This document shows positions 11,089 through 20,665 of a stretch of 64,000 bases of DNA, piece by piece (positions within the stretch are counted from its first letter, which is position 1; every line of letters begins with the position of its first letter). The notes beneath the pieces were generated by a model. That model was not told the DNA's origin. It searched no databases and saw only the letters and a program-made list of their open reading frames with translations. A program made the translations under genes and the position numbers. The DNA lies in assembly GCA_947034895.1 (NCBI GenBank), contig OX344764.1, positions 60,865,348 through 60,929,347 of the forward strand, given 5' to 3'. The DNA comes from Rhytidiadelphus loreus (lineage: Eukaryota > Streptophyta > Bryopsida > Hypnales > Hylocomiaceae).

Positions 11089-11267
11089 TGAATGCTCTCA
11101 AGATATTTTGCTTGAGTATTGGGTGCCATCCCTCTAATGTGTACCCTTGCCACTTGAAAGTGTACCTTGTGTAGTACATGTCCGTATTACTCCATATTAG
11201 TACATGTCCATATTAGTATTACTCCGTAAACTTGTATGTCAAAGTTCATTGGTGCATACCTGTAGTC

Positions 11268-11656
11268 CTAATCGTAAATTTGGTACATGTTACTTGAACT
11301 GTGGAACCTACTGTGGTTCACCTGTTTCTTTATTTTTTTTTTGGTATCGGCTCGTGTAGAAACTCTACCCATGCTCGTCTGTGGAATTTGCTCACGCGCC
11401 TTTCTTTTAGAACACTTCGCTTTGCCCTTACCCTTCTCAGTGGCGGAATTGAAAGCCGTATCTTCAGTGCATTCTTCGACATTAAATTCCGCTTCACTGT
11501 GAAACTGAACCTGCACTTCTACATTCTTGTCTCCTAAGGCAGCTATAGCTACCTTTTTCCTCCCATCTCCATCGTCTTCTAGAAAATCTGCAGGCCTTTT
11601 CAGTAGTGCACATCGAGGCTTCCGAAGTAAAGACCGACTTAGCAAGTCGGAATTCT
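11268..11656 (-). CDS. RING gene exon 4, basic C-terminus
   Basis: The acceptor is TTCATGCAG (exon from 11656). The exon begins in the required phase (completing a Glu codon, then NSDLLSRSLLRKPR). It encodes an acidic stretch (FLEDDGDGRKK) and then a Lys/Arg-rich tail (GKGKAKCSKRKAREQ; DTKKKIKKQ) that resembles a nuclear-localisation signal. It stops at TAG 11270-11268. That TAG is followed after six coding bases by a donor-like AG|GTATGC, so it too could be a mutated CAG. Confidence 0.6.
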
Positions 11657-11925
11657 CTGCATGAAAAAAACAAAACACCTAAATACTCAATACGCAACAT
11701 CCTGTATCTACAAGCCCACAACTGCAATTTGCTTCACAAGTAGCAAAACTCATGAGGTGGCTGCAAAACTTACCACATGCCTTTCTTGCTTCTACCGCCA
11801 ATGGTTCTGTGGCAAGCACATCCCACATGAATTTCCATGAATACCAATATCATTTGCACCATGAAAAAAACTAGAAGCAGTCGCAAAGGTACTTTTGGAA
11901 AAGAAATTGCAATTCATGTGTGTAC

Positions 11926-12291
11926 CTAGATGCCGGGTGACGTCTTCAACTTCAAGAGCTTGATGATCAATGCTGCGTTTTTTCACAGGGGAATCTACTT
12001 CAAGAGGTCGATGATCAATGTTGTGATTTTTCACAGGGGAATCTACGTCAAGAGCTCGGTGGTCAATGTTGCGATTTTTCACAAGGGAATCTACTTCTTG
12101 CCCTCGCGAGTTACAAAGTGGCAAAACTACTTCTGTGTTCTCAGGCTCAGCACAAGGGCTAATACTTTCAAGATCGGTCAGCCTATGCACACTTTCTGTG
12201 GCTGTGCTCCGTCCTCCACTGATCGGATCGATACCTCGTTGTTTAGATCCACATGATCCCCAATCGGAATGCTTCAAGCTTGAGGGAGACC
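11926..12291 (-). CDS. RING gene exon 3 with 16-residue tandem repeats
   Basis: The acceptor is TGTGTACAG (exon from 12291) and the donor is ATCTAG|GTACAC (intron from 11925). Both match the phases of the neighbouring exons. The exon has three tandem copies of a VDSPVKNxNIDHRxLE unit, encoded by a 48-bp DNA repeat at about 11950-12100. The preceding sequence is Ser/Cys/acidic. The exon is open throughout. Confidence 0.6.
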
Positions 12292-12394
12292 CTGTACACA
12301 GAATAACATATAGAAAAAGAAAACAGTAACAATGTTGCACTTAAAAATTTGGGAAGCACTTCCTCTCCCTGCACCATAGTTGGAAAGTAAGCTA

Positions 12395-12880
12395 CTAGCA
12401 CATCCCGTGCAAGCAGCAAGGACCCTCTCTAAGCTGCAAGGACCTTCTCTAAGAATAAGAAGTAAGCCTAAACACTCTAAGCAACAAGGACCTTTTATAA
12501 GCACTGAGGACCTTCTCCAAGAAGCAAGGACCTTCTCTAAGCAACAAGTCCAGAAAATAAGCAGCAAGAACCTTCGCTAAGTTGCAAGGACCTTCTCTAA
12601 GAAGTAAGCACAAACACTCTAAGCAACAAGGACCTTCTATAAGCACTGAGGACCTTCTTTGAGCAGCAAGGACCTTCTCTAAGCAACAAGCACAAACACT
12701 AAGCAGGAAGCACCTTCTCTAAATAGCTAGCACAAACTCTAAGTACCAAAGACCTTCTCTAAGCAGCAAGCACAAAATCAAAGCAACCAGAAACTTCTGT
12801 AGGCAAAGAGCACAAATTGTAAGCAACAACACCGACTCTAAGAAGCAAGCACTTCTCTACGCAGCAAACACAAACATTTA
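12395..12880. repeat. Minisatellite with a ~20-bp GCAAGGACCTTCTCTAAGCA unit
   Basis: About 20 imperfect tandem units lie within the intron between RING gene exons 2 and 3. The units drift from AAGGACCTTCTCTAAG towards AAGCACAAACTCTAAG at the right side. No coding meaning is apparent. Confidence 0.8.
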
Positions 12881-13147
12881 GATGCCCCACCTCTCTAAAA
12901 GCAGTTATGGATCATTTCCTAAGCAATAAGCAGCTTCTGGCGTTGCAAAAATACTTGTTCCCTTAGAATTAAGGAATTCGTGAATGAATTAATATAAAAG
13001 AAGCTAATGGTAAGCACGACAAGGACTTAAGCACTGCTGTGTTCTAATTTGTTGCTTGAAATCAGGTTCCAAAGCAATGAAACGAGTATACGAAGACAAA
13101 ACATGAATGATTGGAATAGGCAATGCTCAGGTATGGAACCCACTTAC

Positions 13148-13793
13148 AATTCATTACACGATGACTCCCATTCTCCTTCAGAGATTGCTTGAGCTCCTCT
13201 AACTGCGCTGGTAATTGCAACCTAAGGATCTCGTCTTCCAAGTTTGGGTATGCACCCCGGAATCCAAAAGTCTGCCACCAGTGAGGGTGGAAAACCTCAT
13301 CACAACAAACGCACCTATTGTCTCCTTTTGTAACTGCCGATGCACAAAATATGTGGTAGATGTGTTTGCAGGGTGCAATCACAATGTCATAGTACGGGTA
13401 ACCCCTGCTGCAAAACACACAAGGATGAAGTGACAAAGTAGGCAGGTTTACGTGTGAATCAGTTGGCATTGGTGGATGGAGCGCTGGTTTGGGCCACAAC
13501 GACAGACCACCTCCCTTTTCCATATGTCCACATTGCTCCTCAACCGCGGCTGCATGTCTCTTCATGTCCACTATCTCCTTCTTTAGAACTTGAAGATCCG
13601 ATTCTGCTCTCATCTGTTCCTCCTCGATGTCTTGGTAGAAGTCCTCCCCCTTCATTGCCCTCTGTCGACTAGACTCTGCCACGGATCAAGAAACGTCAAG
13701 CTTCATGTCAAGTGCATCCTTTTTACTGCGTAGGAAAGCTAATTTCTCTTTGAATTCATCATATTCAACACCTCCGACGGAAATGCCGATAGC
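13148..13793 (-). CDS. RING gene exon 2 (coiled coil, LWPKP, RING-H2)
   Basis: The acceptor is TTTGCAG|GCT (exon from 13793) and the donor is AATT|GTAAGT (intron from 13147); the exon ends in phase 1. One TGA (13688-13686) interrupts it. The coiled coil is at about 13650-13520, LWPKP at about 13500-13485, and eight zinc ligands lie between 13421 and 13302 (CVFC..CKHIYHIFC..CVCC). The tail FHPHWWQTFGFRG is aromatic. Confidence 0.7.
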
Positions 13794-14049
13794 CTGCAAA
13801 GAATTCAAGACATGGAATCAACAGCTACCAAAATGCCGTGTATTCACTCCTCAACCCTGAATTCAGCCAAAACAAGATGCATCTTTGATCAATGGACGAA
13901 ACCATTTTCAAGTGAAGCTTAGGCAATTGCAAAGCACTTCCCACCCTAGCAGCCTAACCAATTGCTCGACGTTACCGCAACCCACCTTCCTACAATTAAC
14001 ATCAGCACCGTAAACTGAAGCAGAAATTTTGATATGCCCTAAACTGTAC

Positions 14050-14982
14050 CTGAAGCTCCAATTCAAGAACTGCCTTGGTAGCTTGATCAAAGTCTAATTG
14101 CTTTTGCGCGACCTTCTATTCATCTTCCTTTGCTGTAATGCACCAATCATCCATGGTGAACTTGAATCCAACAAGCTTGTCCCCGATTTTCTTGACCTCT
14201 GCCTCTACATATCTGACTTTAGCTGTGGCGATTCCAAGAATCTCACTCTCAATTTGACTAACCACCCTCACTGAATCCAAATCATGGGCTGAAACTCCGT
14301 AAGGACAAAGGTCCCTAAACCCGGAACCCAATAGACTGCTCTCTGCCCTAGCAAGTGATCCCTCCGCTTTCACCATTGCTCCCACGCTTCAGTGACCATT
14401 GCTCCGCCGGTGGGATGTACAAGTACTCTGCTTCAGTCCTGAAGATGCCCCGGCTTCGTCGCTCAAATCTGGATTCAACAGCCGCAACAGCAACCTCTGC
14501 GCCCAATCAGCTTTCTCAGAAGCTATAGTAGAAGCCGCCAAAGCCCAATTGACTTTTTTTCTCTTCAAATTCGCAATGTAGCCCTTGACAAGCCACCCGG
14601 CAAACTCGTTGTTGGTAACAGAGCTTAATCCATAGATTTTGGAATACAATTCCATCAGATCTTTTCTTGCTTCTAGTTTCAAAACAGTGTTCGTGGTGCG
14701 CAGTTTTGTACACTTCCCAAAAAACTCCTCCACATCTGCATCGGTGACAAACGCGATCTCAGAAGCTACCTTGGGGTTTAGTCCAATGCTGAGTAACCCC
14801 CTTTCTTCTGCAAAAAACTTCTCTGTCTGTGCATTGTAGAACACGATCTCCTCTTTACACTTCGGTACACTGATCTCTGGCTTCATATTGAGCCTCCTCT
14901 CAAAGTCCTTTCCTAAACTCTCTCGACGCGGGCGTTTTTCTTCCTTGCCGAAACTCTCCCGACGTACCCACGTCTCCTCCAT
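14050..14982 (-). CDS. RING gene exon 1
   Basis: The exon runs from the ATG at 14982 to an ELQ|GTACAG donor (intron from 14049). It encodes a near-duplicated RRESFGKEEKRPRRESLGKD segment, then about 170 residues of unknown helical sequence. After TGA 14391-14389 the frame continues (SVGAMVKAEG) as helical, coiled-coil-like sequence, and it continues again after TAG 14118-14116 (KVAQKQLDFDQATKAVLELE). The heptad pattern continues across the TAG, so a Gln codon there originally is likely. Confidence 0.6.
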
Positions 14983-15022
14983 CACTCAATCTCAAACAAA
15001 TACACGACGTAGACCCTCTCTC

Positions 15023-15037
15023 AAAACCCTAAACCCT
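15023..15037 (-). promoter_or_regulatory. Telo-box upstream of the RING gene
   Basis: AAAACCCTAAACCCT lies about 40 bp upstream of the ATG at 14982. This is a plant telo-box motif, matching the TAGGGTTTAG motif before the + strand genes at the other end of the element. Confidence 0.4.
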
Positions 15038-15325
15038 CATACCAACTATGCACAAGAACTTTGATCTCGCCAAAAAAACTTGGGCAGCTGCGCGCGGGGA
15101 GATTCACGACCAGAGTGTTAGAGAGAGACTACGCCTGAGCACCGCGCCGAAAAATTCGAATGTTCCCTATCCCGCTTGGAGTTAATTTCGCTTAGTTAAT
15201 TTTGCGTAGTATGTGTCAAATGACGGTTACTAGCAATTTTAATTATCCTTAATTACCTTCAATAATCACAGTTGGCACCTCCTTTCAATAAAACCAGCCT
15301 TCAAAGAAGGTCCCTTATGTCCACT

Positions 15326-15353
15326 AGTGGCTCCTATTAGCTTGCTTTCACCC
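15326..15353 (-). repeat. Right terminal inverted repeat of the 12.5-kb element
   Basis: These 28 bp are the exact reverse complement of 2881-2908. They end in CACCC and are followed by ACTA (15354-15357), matching the ACTA before the left end. Confidence 0.9.
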
Positions 15354-15357
15354 ACTA

Positions 15358-16647
15358 TAGCGTGTCAAGAATTAAGATAGATTTTCATTTATAATTACCT
15401 ATAGGGTGCTTAAAATTAAGACTAAGTAGCTTTTTTCTATTGAAAGGGTCCCTTAAAATCATAACTGCTGGGTAAATAGATCCCAAACAAATACCTGGTT
15501 AACGCACGTAGTTACAAAACATAAACGAAAGTGACCTCCCCGAGCAAGACTAGCATACTCCAAATAGGTCATAGATTAAGAAGTCTTGCAAATTTAGTAG
15601 CCATGCTGAGGAAATGAGTAATTTTGTTGGTATGAAATTCCAACCTCTAAAGTAATCAACCAAATCCATAAACCTAGAAGCCTCAAGAAAGAATCTTTGA
15701 CTAAATAGCACTTCTAGAGCCCAACGGCATGATCAAAGCGCTAAGATTTTCTACCAATTGAAGTCACTATTGATGTGTATCTTTACTTGAAAGTGTAAAG
15801 TAAAAAATGAGCTTGCACCCATATACATAGAGTCTCTTGGAGGCTATATATAAAGTTCTGGAATTATTGGATTGCATAGGTTAGTCTTCTTAGAAGTCAA
15901 CAATTGCAATCAACTATGATAAAATCTTAGAAAATACCTAAAGTTGCAATAAAATCTTGAAAAAAATAAAATAGGAATTTTGAGTGATATTAATGTGCTC
16001 TAACAAGTTTCAAAATGCACTTCACAGTAACAAATGAGGCTCTATCACCAATCTCACCACTTGTAACTACTATTGCTTACTGTAACACCATTCATGAGGA
16101 AAGAGGGAGACTGCAAACCCTTCCTCATAGTATTCTCTATAGGATTTGATAAACCTTTCTCCCTTCTATAGGCCTTTAGGACATCCAAGATACACTATTT
16201 CCTTGGAAGATCACTCGACTCTATACCTTAGTCTCAAAGTTGAGCCCAAAGGCCTCCCAATCTTTCTATTGGGATAACTTTTAGCTCTATACTCTAAATT
16301 CAAAGTATGAGATCATTTTGTGATATAAATTTCTTGTAGATCACAATGGACTATTCACTTTCTCAAATGCAACAATTATCAAGTGAGTTATGATGGTCTT
16401 CCAACGGTCCAAGTCCCTCGAGAGGTGTAGTTTTCTACTCCCTTTGTTCACTCATAACTTTTAGCTCATAGAACCTCTACTTCTATGTCCTACACCTTGG
16501 ATTCATAGATGGGACACCACCAACTTTGGGGAGTCATAACTCTTGACTCCCAACTCACATTCTTTAGACCTACAAATGCATATTCTCACTAACTTTCTAA
16601 GCACATCTATCACGCCATCCAATTCATCATGATCAGAGTACTACAAC
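15358..16647. other. AT-rich DNA, no gene
   Basis: No coding region, RNA gene or clear repeat boundary was recognised. Confidence 0.5.
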
Positions 16648-16853
16648 CGCTAGAAGAAAACCATGTTAAAATCCCTAAAAACACGTCAACTTGTTTTCAT
16701 TGAGTTCCCATTTCAAAACACAGTCAAAACGTAGAAAAACACAAAAAAATGCTTTTTTAGTGTTTTTCTGCGTTTTGACTACGTTTTGAAATGGGAACTC
16801 GATGAAAATAAGGTGACGTGTTTTCAAAGATTTAACACGATTTTCTTCTAGTG
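16648..16853. mobile_element. CACTA-type hairpin MITE
   Basis: This 206-bp, almost perfect palindrome has ends CGCTAGAAGAAAA and TTTTCTTCTAGTG. It is flanked by AAC on both sides (16645-16647, 16854-16856). Its interior differs from the MITE at 7711, so it is another family using the same ends. The RNA would fold into one long hairpin with the loop near 16755. Confidence 0.8.
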
Positions 16854-19800
16854 AACGTCTTGCATGCTCAACACTCTTCATTTCTCTCACCTAGTCTCTT
16901 GCAAGGATTGAAAAGTCACCCTCAATGTCCCCTATGTTCACCAAGGTGGCATGGTCATACTTTAAAGTGTGGTCCATGAAATGAATGAATGGTGGATTAA
17001 CATTCTATGAGCATCCGACATCCAAACAAAGGTCAAGTAGGGTCTTTTCTTATTCCAACAACCCTTTTGAACAAGTCTTGCAAGTTAAAATTTTTGAAAA
17101 AAACAAACTCTCCATTCCAAGATTTTATGGTTTGTGATATCAAACTTTTGTCAACTTTGCAAATCCAAATGATTGAAAAAATAAAGGTGAGGATCTCACA
17201 ATTAAATTTTGGATCTTTTTGAAGCCAATGGCACAATTGGTTTGTAATTTGGAGCTTTTCTCCAAAAGTGAAAAATGCTCAATTAGCATAAAGTTGATTT
17301 TCTTTAGTTTGGGATAACTTAGCATTACAAATCAAAAAATATTGGGATAACTTAGCATTACAAATAAATAAAAAATTGGGATTAAAGGAAGGGAGTGAAG
17401 CATTTGAAAATTTATAAAATGTCTCTCTCCTCTCTTCTCAAGTAATCCATTTTTATTTTGAAATCTTGTTATTTTTTAATTATAGTATTTTTGGTCAATT
17501 TGACCAATTTTATTTTTAAAACTTTAGTCTTTGGAGAAGTGTTTTATAAACATTTCAATATTATTAGACTTTCCAAGGTTTTTTAGCGCTTAGTTTGGTG
17601 GACATGGAGTCCCTGTAATGTAAACTTTGTTTATTCGACAAAGTCTAAAAACAAGGGGATTTAAGGGTTAATTTCCTAAGGAAAGGTCAATAAGTCTAAT
17701 GTTTTGTGACTAAAGTCACTTGTTTTTGTAAAAGAAATACTTATCTACGTTGTTTTATAGTTTTTTTTTTTTTTTAAAGAAACCCAAGGAAATGTTTCTA
17801 TTTCAATTTGTCTCTGTCCATTACTCATGCTGTAATATAGACCCAATGAATGGCATCACAGTCCTATCTAGTAGAGAATGTGGCTTTGTCAAATTGGCGT
17901 GTATGACCCTCAATTCAAATATGCGAAATGCACTATCACCTATTGTCAAATTGTATAGTATTTATAAATATAAATACAAATATGTTTATTTTATTATTTT
18001 CCTTAATTACCATGAAGCTCTTTTACTCATTTAACAAATTATTTCAATCTAGCAATTACTAGCCTAATTGCCAATTAAGATGCTCAAGCAAATCTAAACT
18101 AGGTCAATTTGTCTCTATTCTAATGGAAGCATGGTATGTTAGCAAATTCACCTATCAATTTGATTAGTAACAATCCATTTGGTGCTTTTAGCTCCAGCCC
18201 AATCTCCACTAGTCAATTTGCTCCGTTATCAGCAACAACCAGAAGTCAAACAATTTGATATTTGTTCTTCAGCCACACAATCTACTTTAAAGCTAATTGA
18301 CCCCCACCACTACATCTAATACTGCCATCAAAATCTGCATCAAATCCATTAACAACCAACAAGCAAACTAGGGATTGCAAGATTAATTTGTTAGTCCAGG
18401 CTTAATCTTTTTGATTGAATCCCAAGGTAAAACAATGCTTCTAAATCTACTCATACTTAATTCTAATCATTAATTTCAATACAACCAGAAAGATGGAGAG
18501 TCACTCAACTGGTTCAATTTTATTAAAATAATTCTTGTATAACATCCAATTGACTCAAACAGCCTATGATCAATGACTTACTACATAACTAGTTTAAACT
18601 TAACAATTAGACAATATCATCTACTGTCTTTCAAGTTGAATATAATCACTCACTTACACTATTTAAAAACATACAACTAGTATTTATAACCGCTAAGTTG
18701 CACAAAAACTAAAGACACAAAAAAAACAATGCTCCACCGAGAGAGAAGAACGGAAAATTGAATTGACTACGTATCTATAACCTTCTTTGGAAAGGTGTTC
18801 AAGTTGCCTTGATTTGATTCAAATCTAATTTGAAGTCTTTAAAAATTTTGTAAGTCTATTTGCCTTCACACCAACTAATATATGCTAGTTAGTTCTCTAT
18901 AATGGAATCAATACATAAATTTGCTTGTTTTCACACTAAAGAAGCAATTAGACTAAAAATTAAAATTTTCACTTGTCTACAGTCCTTGTCAAACTTAGCA
19001 ATTTCTACAACCAGATAATATTTTCTTCTTGTTTATTGATGTTTGTGGTTTTGTGGCTCATCGTAAAATTCTTTCATTCTTTTTGTATATTGGAGTCTTG
19101 TACTACCCCCCAAAGTGAGACTCTATTATTGAAGCTTGTTGCCCTATTGTAAATTTCCTAAATGTATTGTGAGAAGTTGGTGTTAGTTAGTAATTTCTCT
19201 TCATTTCATGGTATTTTCATTTGTCTAAAACTAACCCCATGGCTATAAATCTTTGAATTTATTTATACCATTTTATGTTTTTATTTTGTGCTAGTCCCCA
19301 TTTTAAATTGTATGTAGTCACATTCTAATTCAATTGAAAAATGCCAATAACAAAAAATCATGTTCTAATTCAAATTATAAGGTCCAAAACCAAATTGTAG
19401 GAACCCATGAGCAAATTGCTAGTGCTCCAAATTGAGCTACAAGAGTGCAAAACCAAATTGTAGGAGCCCAAAATCAAATTGCAAGAATCCAGAATTCAAC
19501 CTACAAGGCTACGGCTATATTTGGAGTTGGGAAGAAAACTATGTACATAAGGGCTCTAGTGAGAGGCAATCTAAATGGCATGTGATGCAACTTGAATGGC
19601 AAGTGTTGGATTGTGAATTACAAGTGTTGAGCTTTGGAACTCAAATTTAGAATTTAGAATGTACTTCTAAGAACTAAGCAATTGATAATTGGTAGGAACT
19701 TGGAAACTTGGATGAAGCTAAATTCACTATTTTAATAGCTCCTTGAATATGATGAGAGTTGCATAAGTCTACAAGGAATTGCTTCTCCATAGTCTACTTA

Positions 19801-20336
19801 GCACAAAGTCCAACCTTCGAGTTTTAAAAGTCAATTAGATATTAAACCGCATATTCTCGTGAGATTTGATAGTTTAGAATAAAAGTCAATTTTTGCCTTT
19901 AAAATAGAAAATAGAATAAAGATAATCCAAACAAAGATTTAGAAAAAAAATAGGATAAGGAAAAAAATAGGATAAGGAAAAAAATAGAATAGAACCCAAA
20001 AAATATAACAAATTTTTTAATGGAGCCCAAAAAATAGAATAGGAAAAAACCAAAAAAAATTGAAAAAAATAATAGGATAGAAAAAAACCCGGAAAACTTT
20101 TGAATTCTACAAATCCCCATAAAATTGTAAAAAAAATACCTTAAAGTTGTACGCAAAACAAATATTGGAGAAATGACACTATGGAATTTGAAGGAGATGG
20201 ACTTCTGGTGGAAATGACAGAAAATGGGAAAGTGGTAACTTAGTGTGAATGAAGTAAACTCTTAAAAATTCCCTACTTTAACACAGTTGCTATTATGTGA
20301 GTCTAGGATCTTGAGCCCCTGAGCATAGGAGCCTAA
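16854..20336. other. AT-rich repeat-derived DNA, no gene
   Basis: Only short chance ORFs are seen. Positions 17311-17368 hold a direct duplication of TTGGGATAACTTAGCATTAC. Positions 19900-20110 are strongly purine-biased (AAAATAGGATAAGG-like runs). Confidence 0.5.
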
Positions 20337-20665
20337 GCTTCTATATTATAGGCACCTTCCATAGTTATAGGATGTTTACATTATAGGTGTGTCTATGTTG
20401 TAGGTACCTATATTATAAGCACCTTCTATGATTATAGTATATTTACATTATAGGTGCCTAATTATATTTTAGGTTTCTATATTATAAGCACATTCTATGG
20501 TTATAGGATATTTATATTATAGGTGTCTATATTAGGTACTCATGTTATAAGCACCTTCCATATTTATATGATGTTTATATTATAGGTGTCTATGTTATAG
20601 GCACCTTTCAGAGTTATAGAATGTTTATATTATAAGTATGTATGTTATAGACATCTCTAATAGTT
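20337..20665. repeat. Minisatellite with a ~60-bp unit
   Basis: There are six imperfect tandem copies, each containing ATAGGCACCTTCCATAGTTA followed by TAGGATGTTTACATTATAGG-like sequence. Copies start near 20348, 20416, 20485, 20543, 20598 and 20648. No coding frame is conserved. Confidence 0.8.

Larger units (their letters stand above)
11268..14982 (-). pseudogene. Coiled-coil LWPKP/RING-H2 protein gene of the 12.5-kb element
   Basis: This four-exon gene starts about 370 bp inside the right end of the transposon and runs inward: 14982-14050, 13793-13148, 12291-11926 and 11656-11268. All splice phases agree (0, 1, 1), giving about 777 codons. In order it has an Arg/Glu-rich N-terminus, an unknown helical domain, a predicted coiled coil, an LWPKP motif, a RING-H2 finger (C-x2-C-x13-C-x-H-x2-H-x2-C-x10-C-x2-C at 13421-13302), three 16-residue repeats and a Lys/Arg-rich C-terminus. 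RING-H2 fingers are typically ubiquitin E3 ligases. Three in-frame stops (TGA 14391-14389, TAG 14118-14116, TGA 13688-13686) interrupt an otherwise coherent frame, so this copy is probably dead. The same LWPKP + RING layout occurs in the gene at 60140-62882. Confidence 0.7.
2881..15353. mobile_element. 12.5-kb TIR DNA transposon with transposase and RING gene
   Basis: The element is delimited by a perfect 28-bp inverted repeat (2881-2908 and 15326-15353, beginning GGGTGAAAGCAAGCTAATAG) and flanked on both sides by ACTA (2877-2880 and 15354-15357), which is read as a 4-bp target-site duplication. Inside are a + strand DD(E)-type transposase gene (4158-8090) and a - strand four-exon RING-H2/coiled-coil gene (14982-11268), each starting near one end and pointing inward. 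A small + strand ORF (8742-9188) and several unassigned open stretches lie between them. GC content is higher than in the surrounding DNA. A CACTA-type MITE is nested in the transposase. A 4-bp duplication would fit Sola or Academ-like elements, but I cannot assign a superfamily from the sequence alone. Two short relatives lie at 48918 and 51977. Confidence 0.85.

Noticed and set aside
12274..12646. Leu/Glu/Cys-rich minus-strand ORFs
   Set aside because: They run through the GCAAGGACCTTCTCTAAG minisatellite in an intron.
13686..14391. Stops in the RING gene as recoded or edited codons
   Set aside because: Readthrough or RNA editing of nuclear transcripts is a weaker explanation than C-to-T decay of a silenced transposon.
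17664..17676. AAGGGTTAA-like string as a TTAA-family end
   Set aside because: Lacks the GGTCC part of the terminal repeat and has no partner.
19899..20156. 85-codon Phe/Ile/Leu-rich minus-strand ORF
   Set aside because: Arises from a purine-biased low-complexity run; no real membrane-protein pattern.
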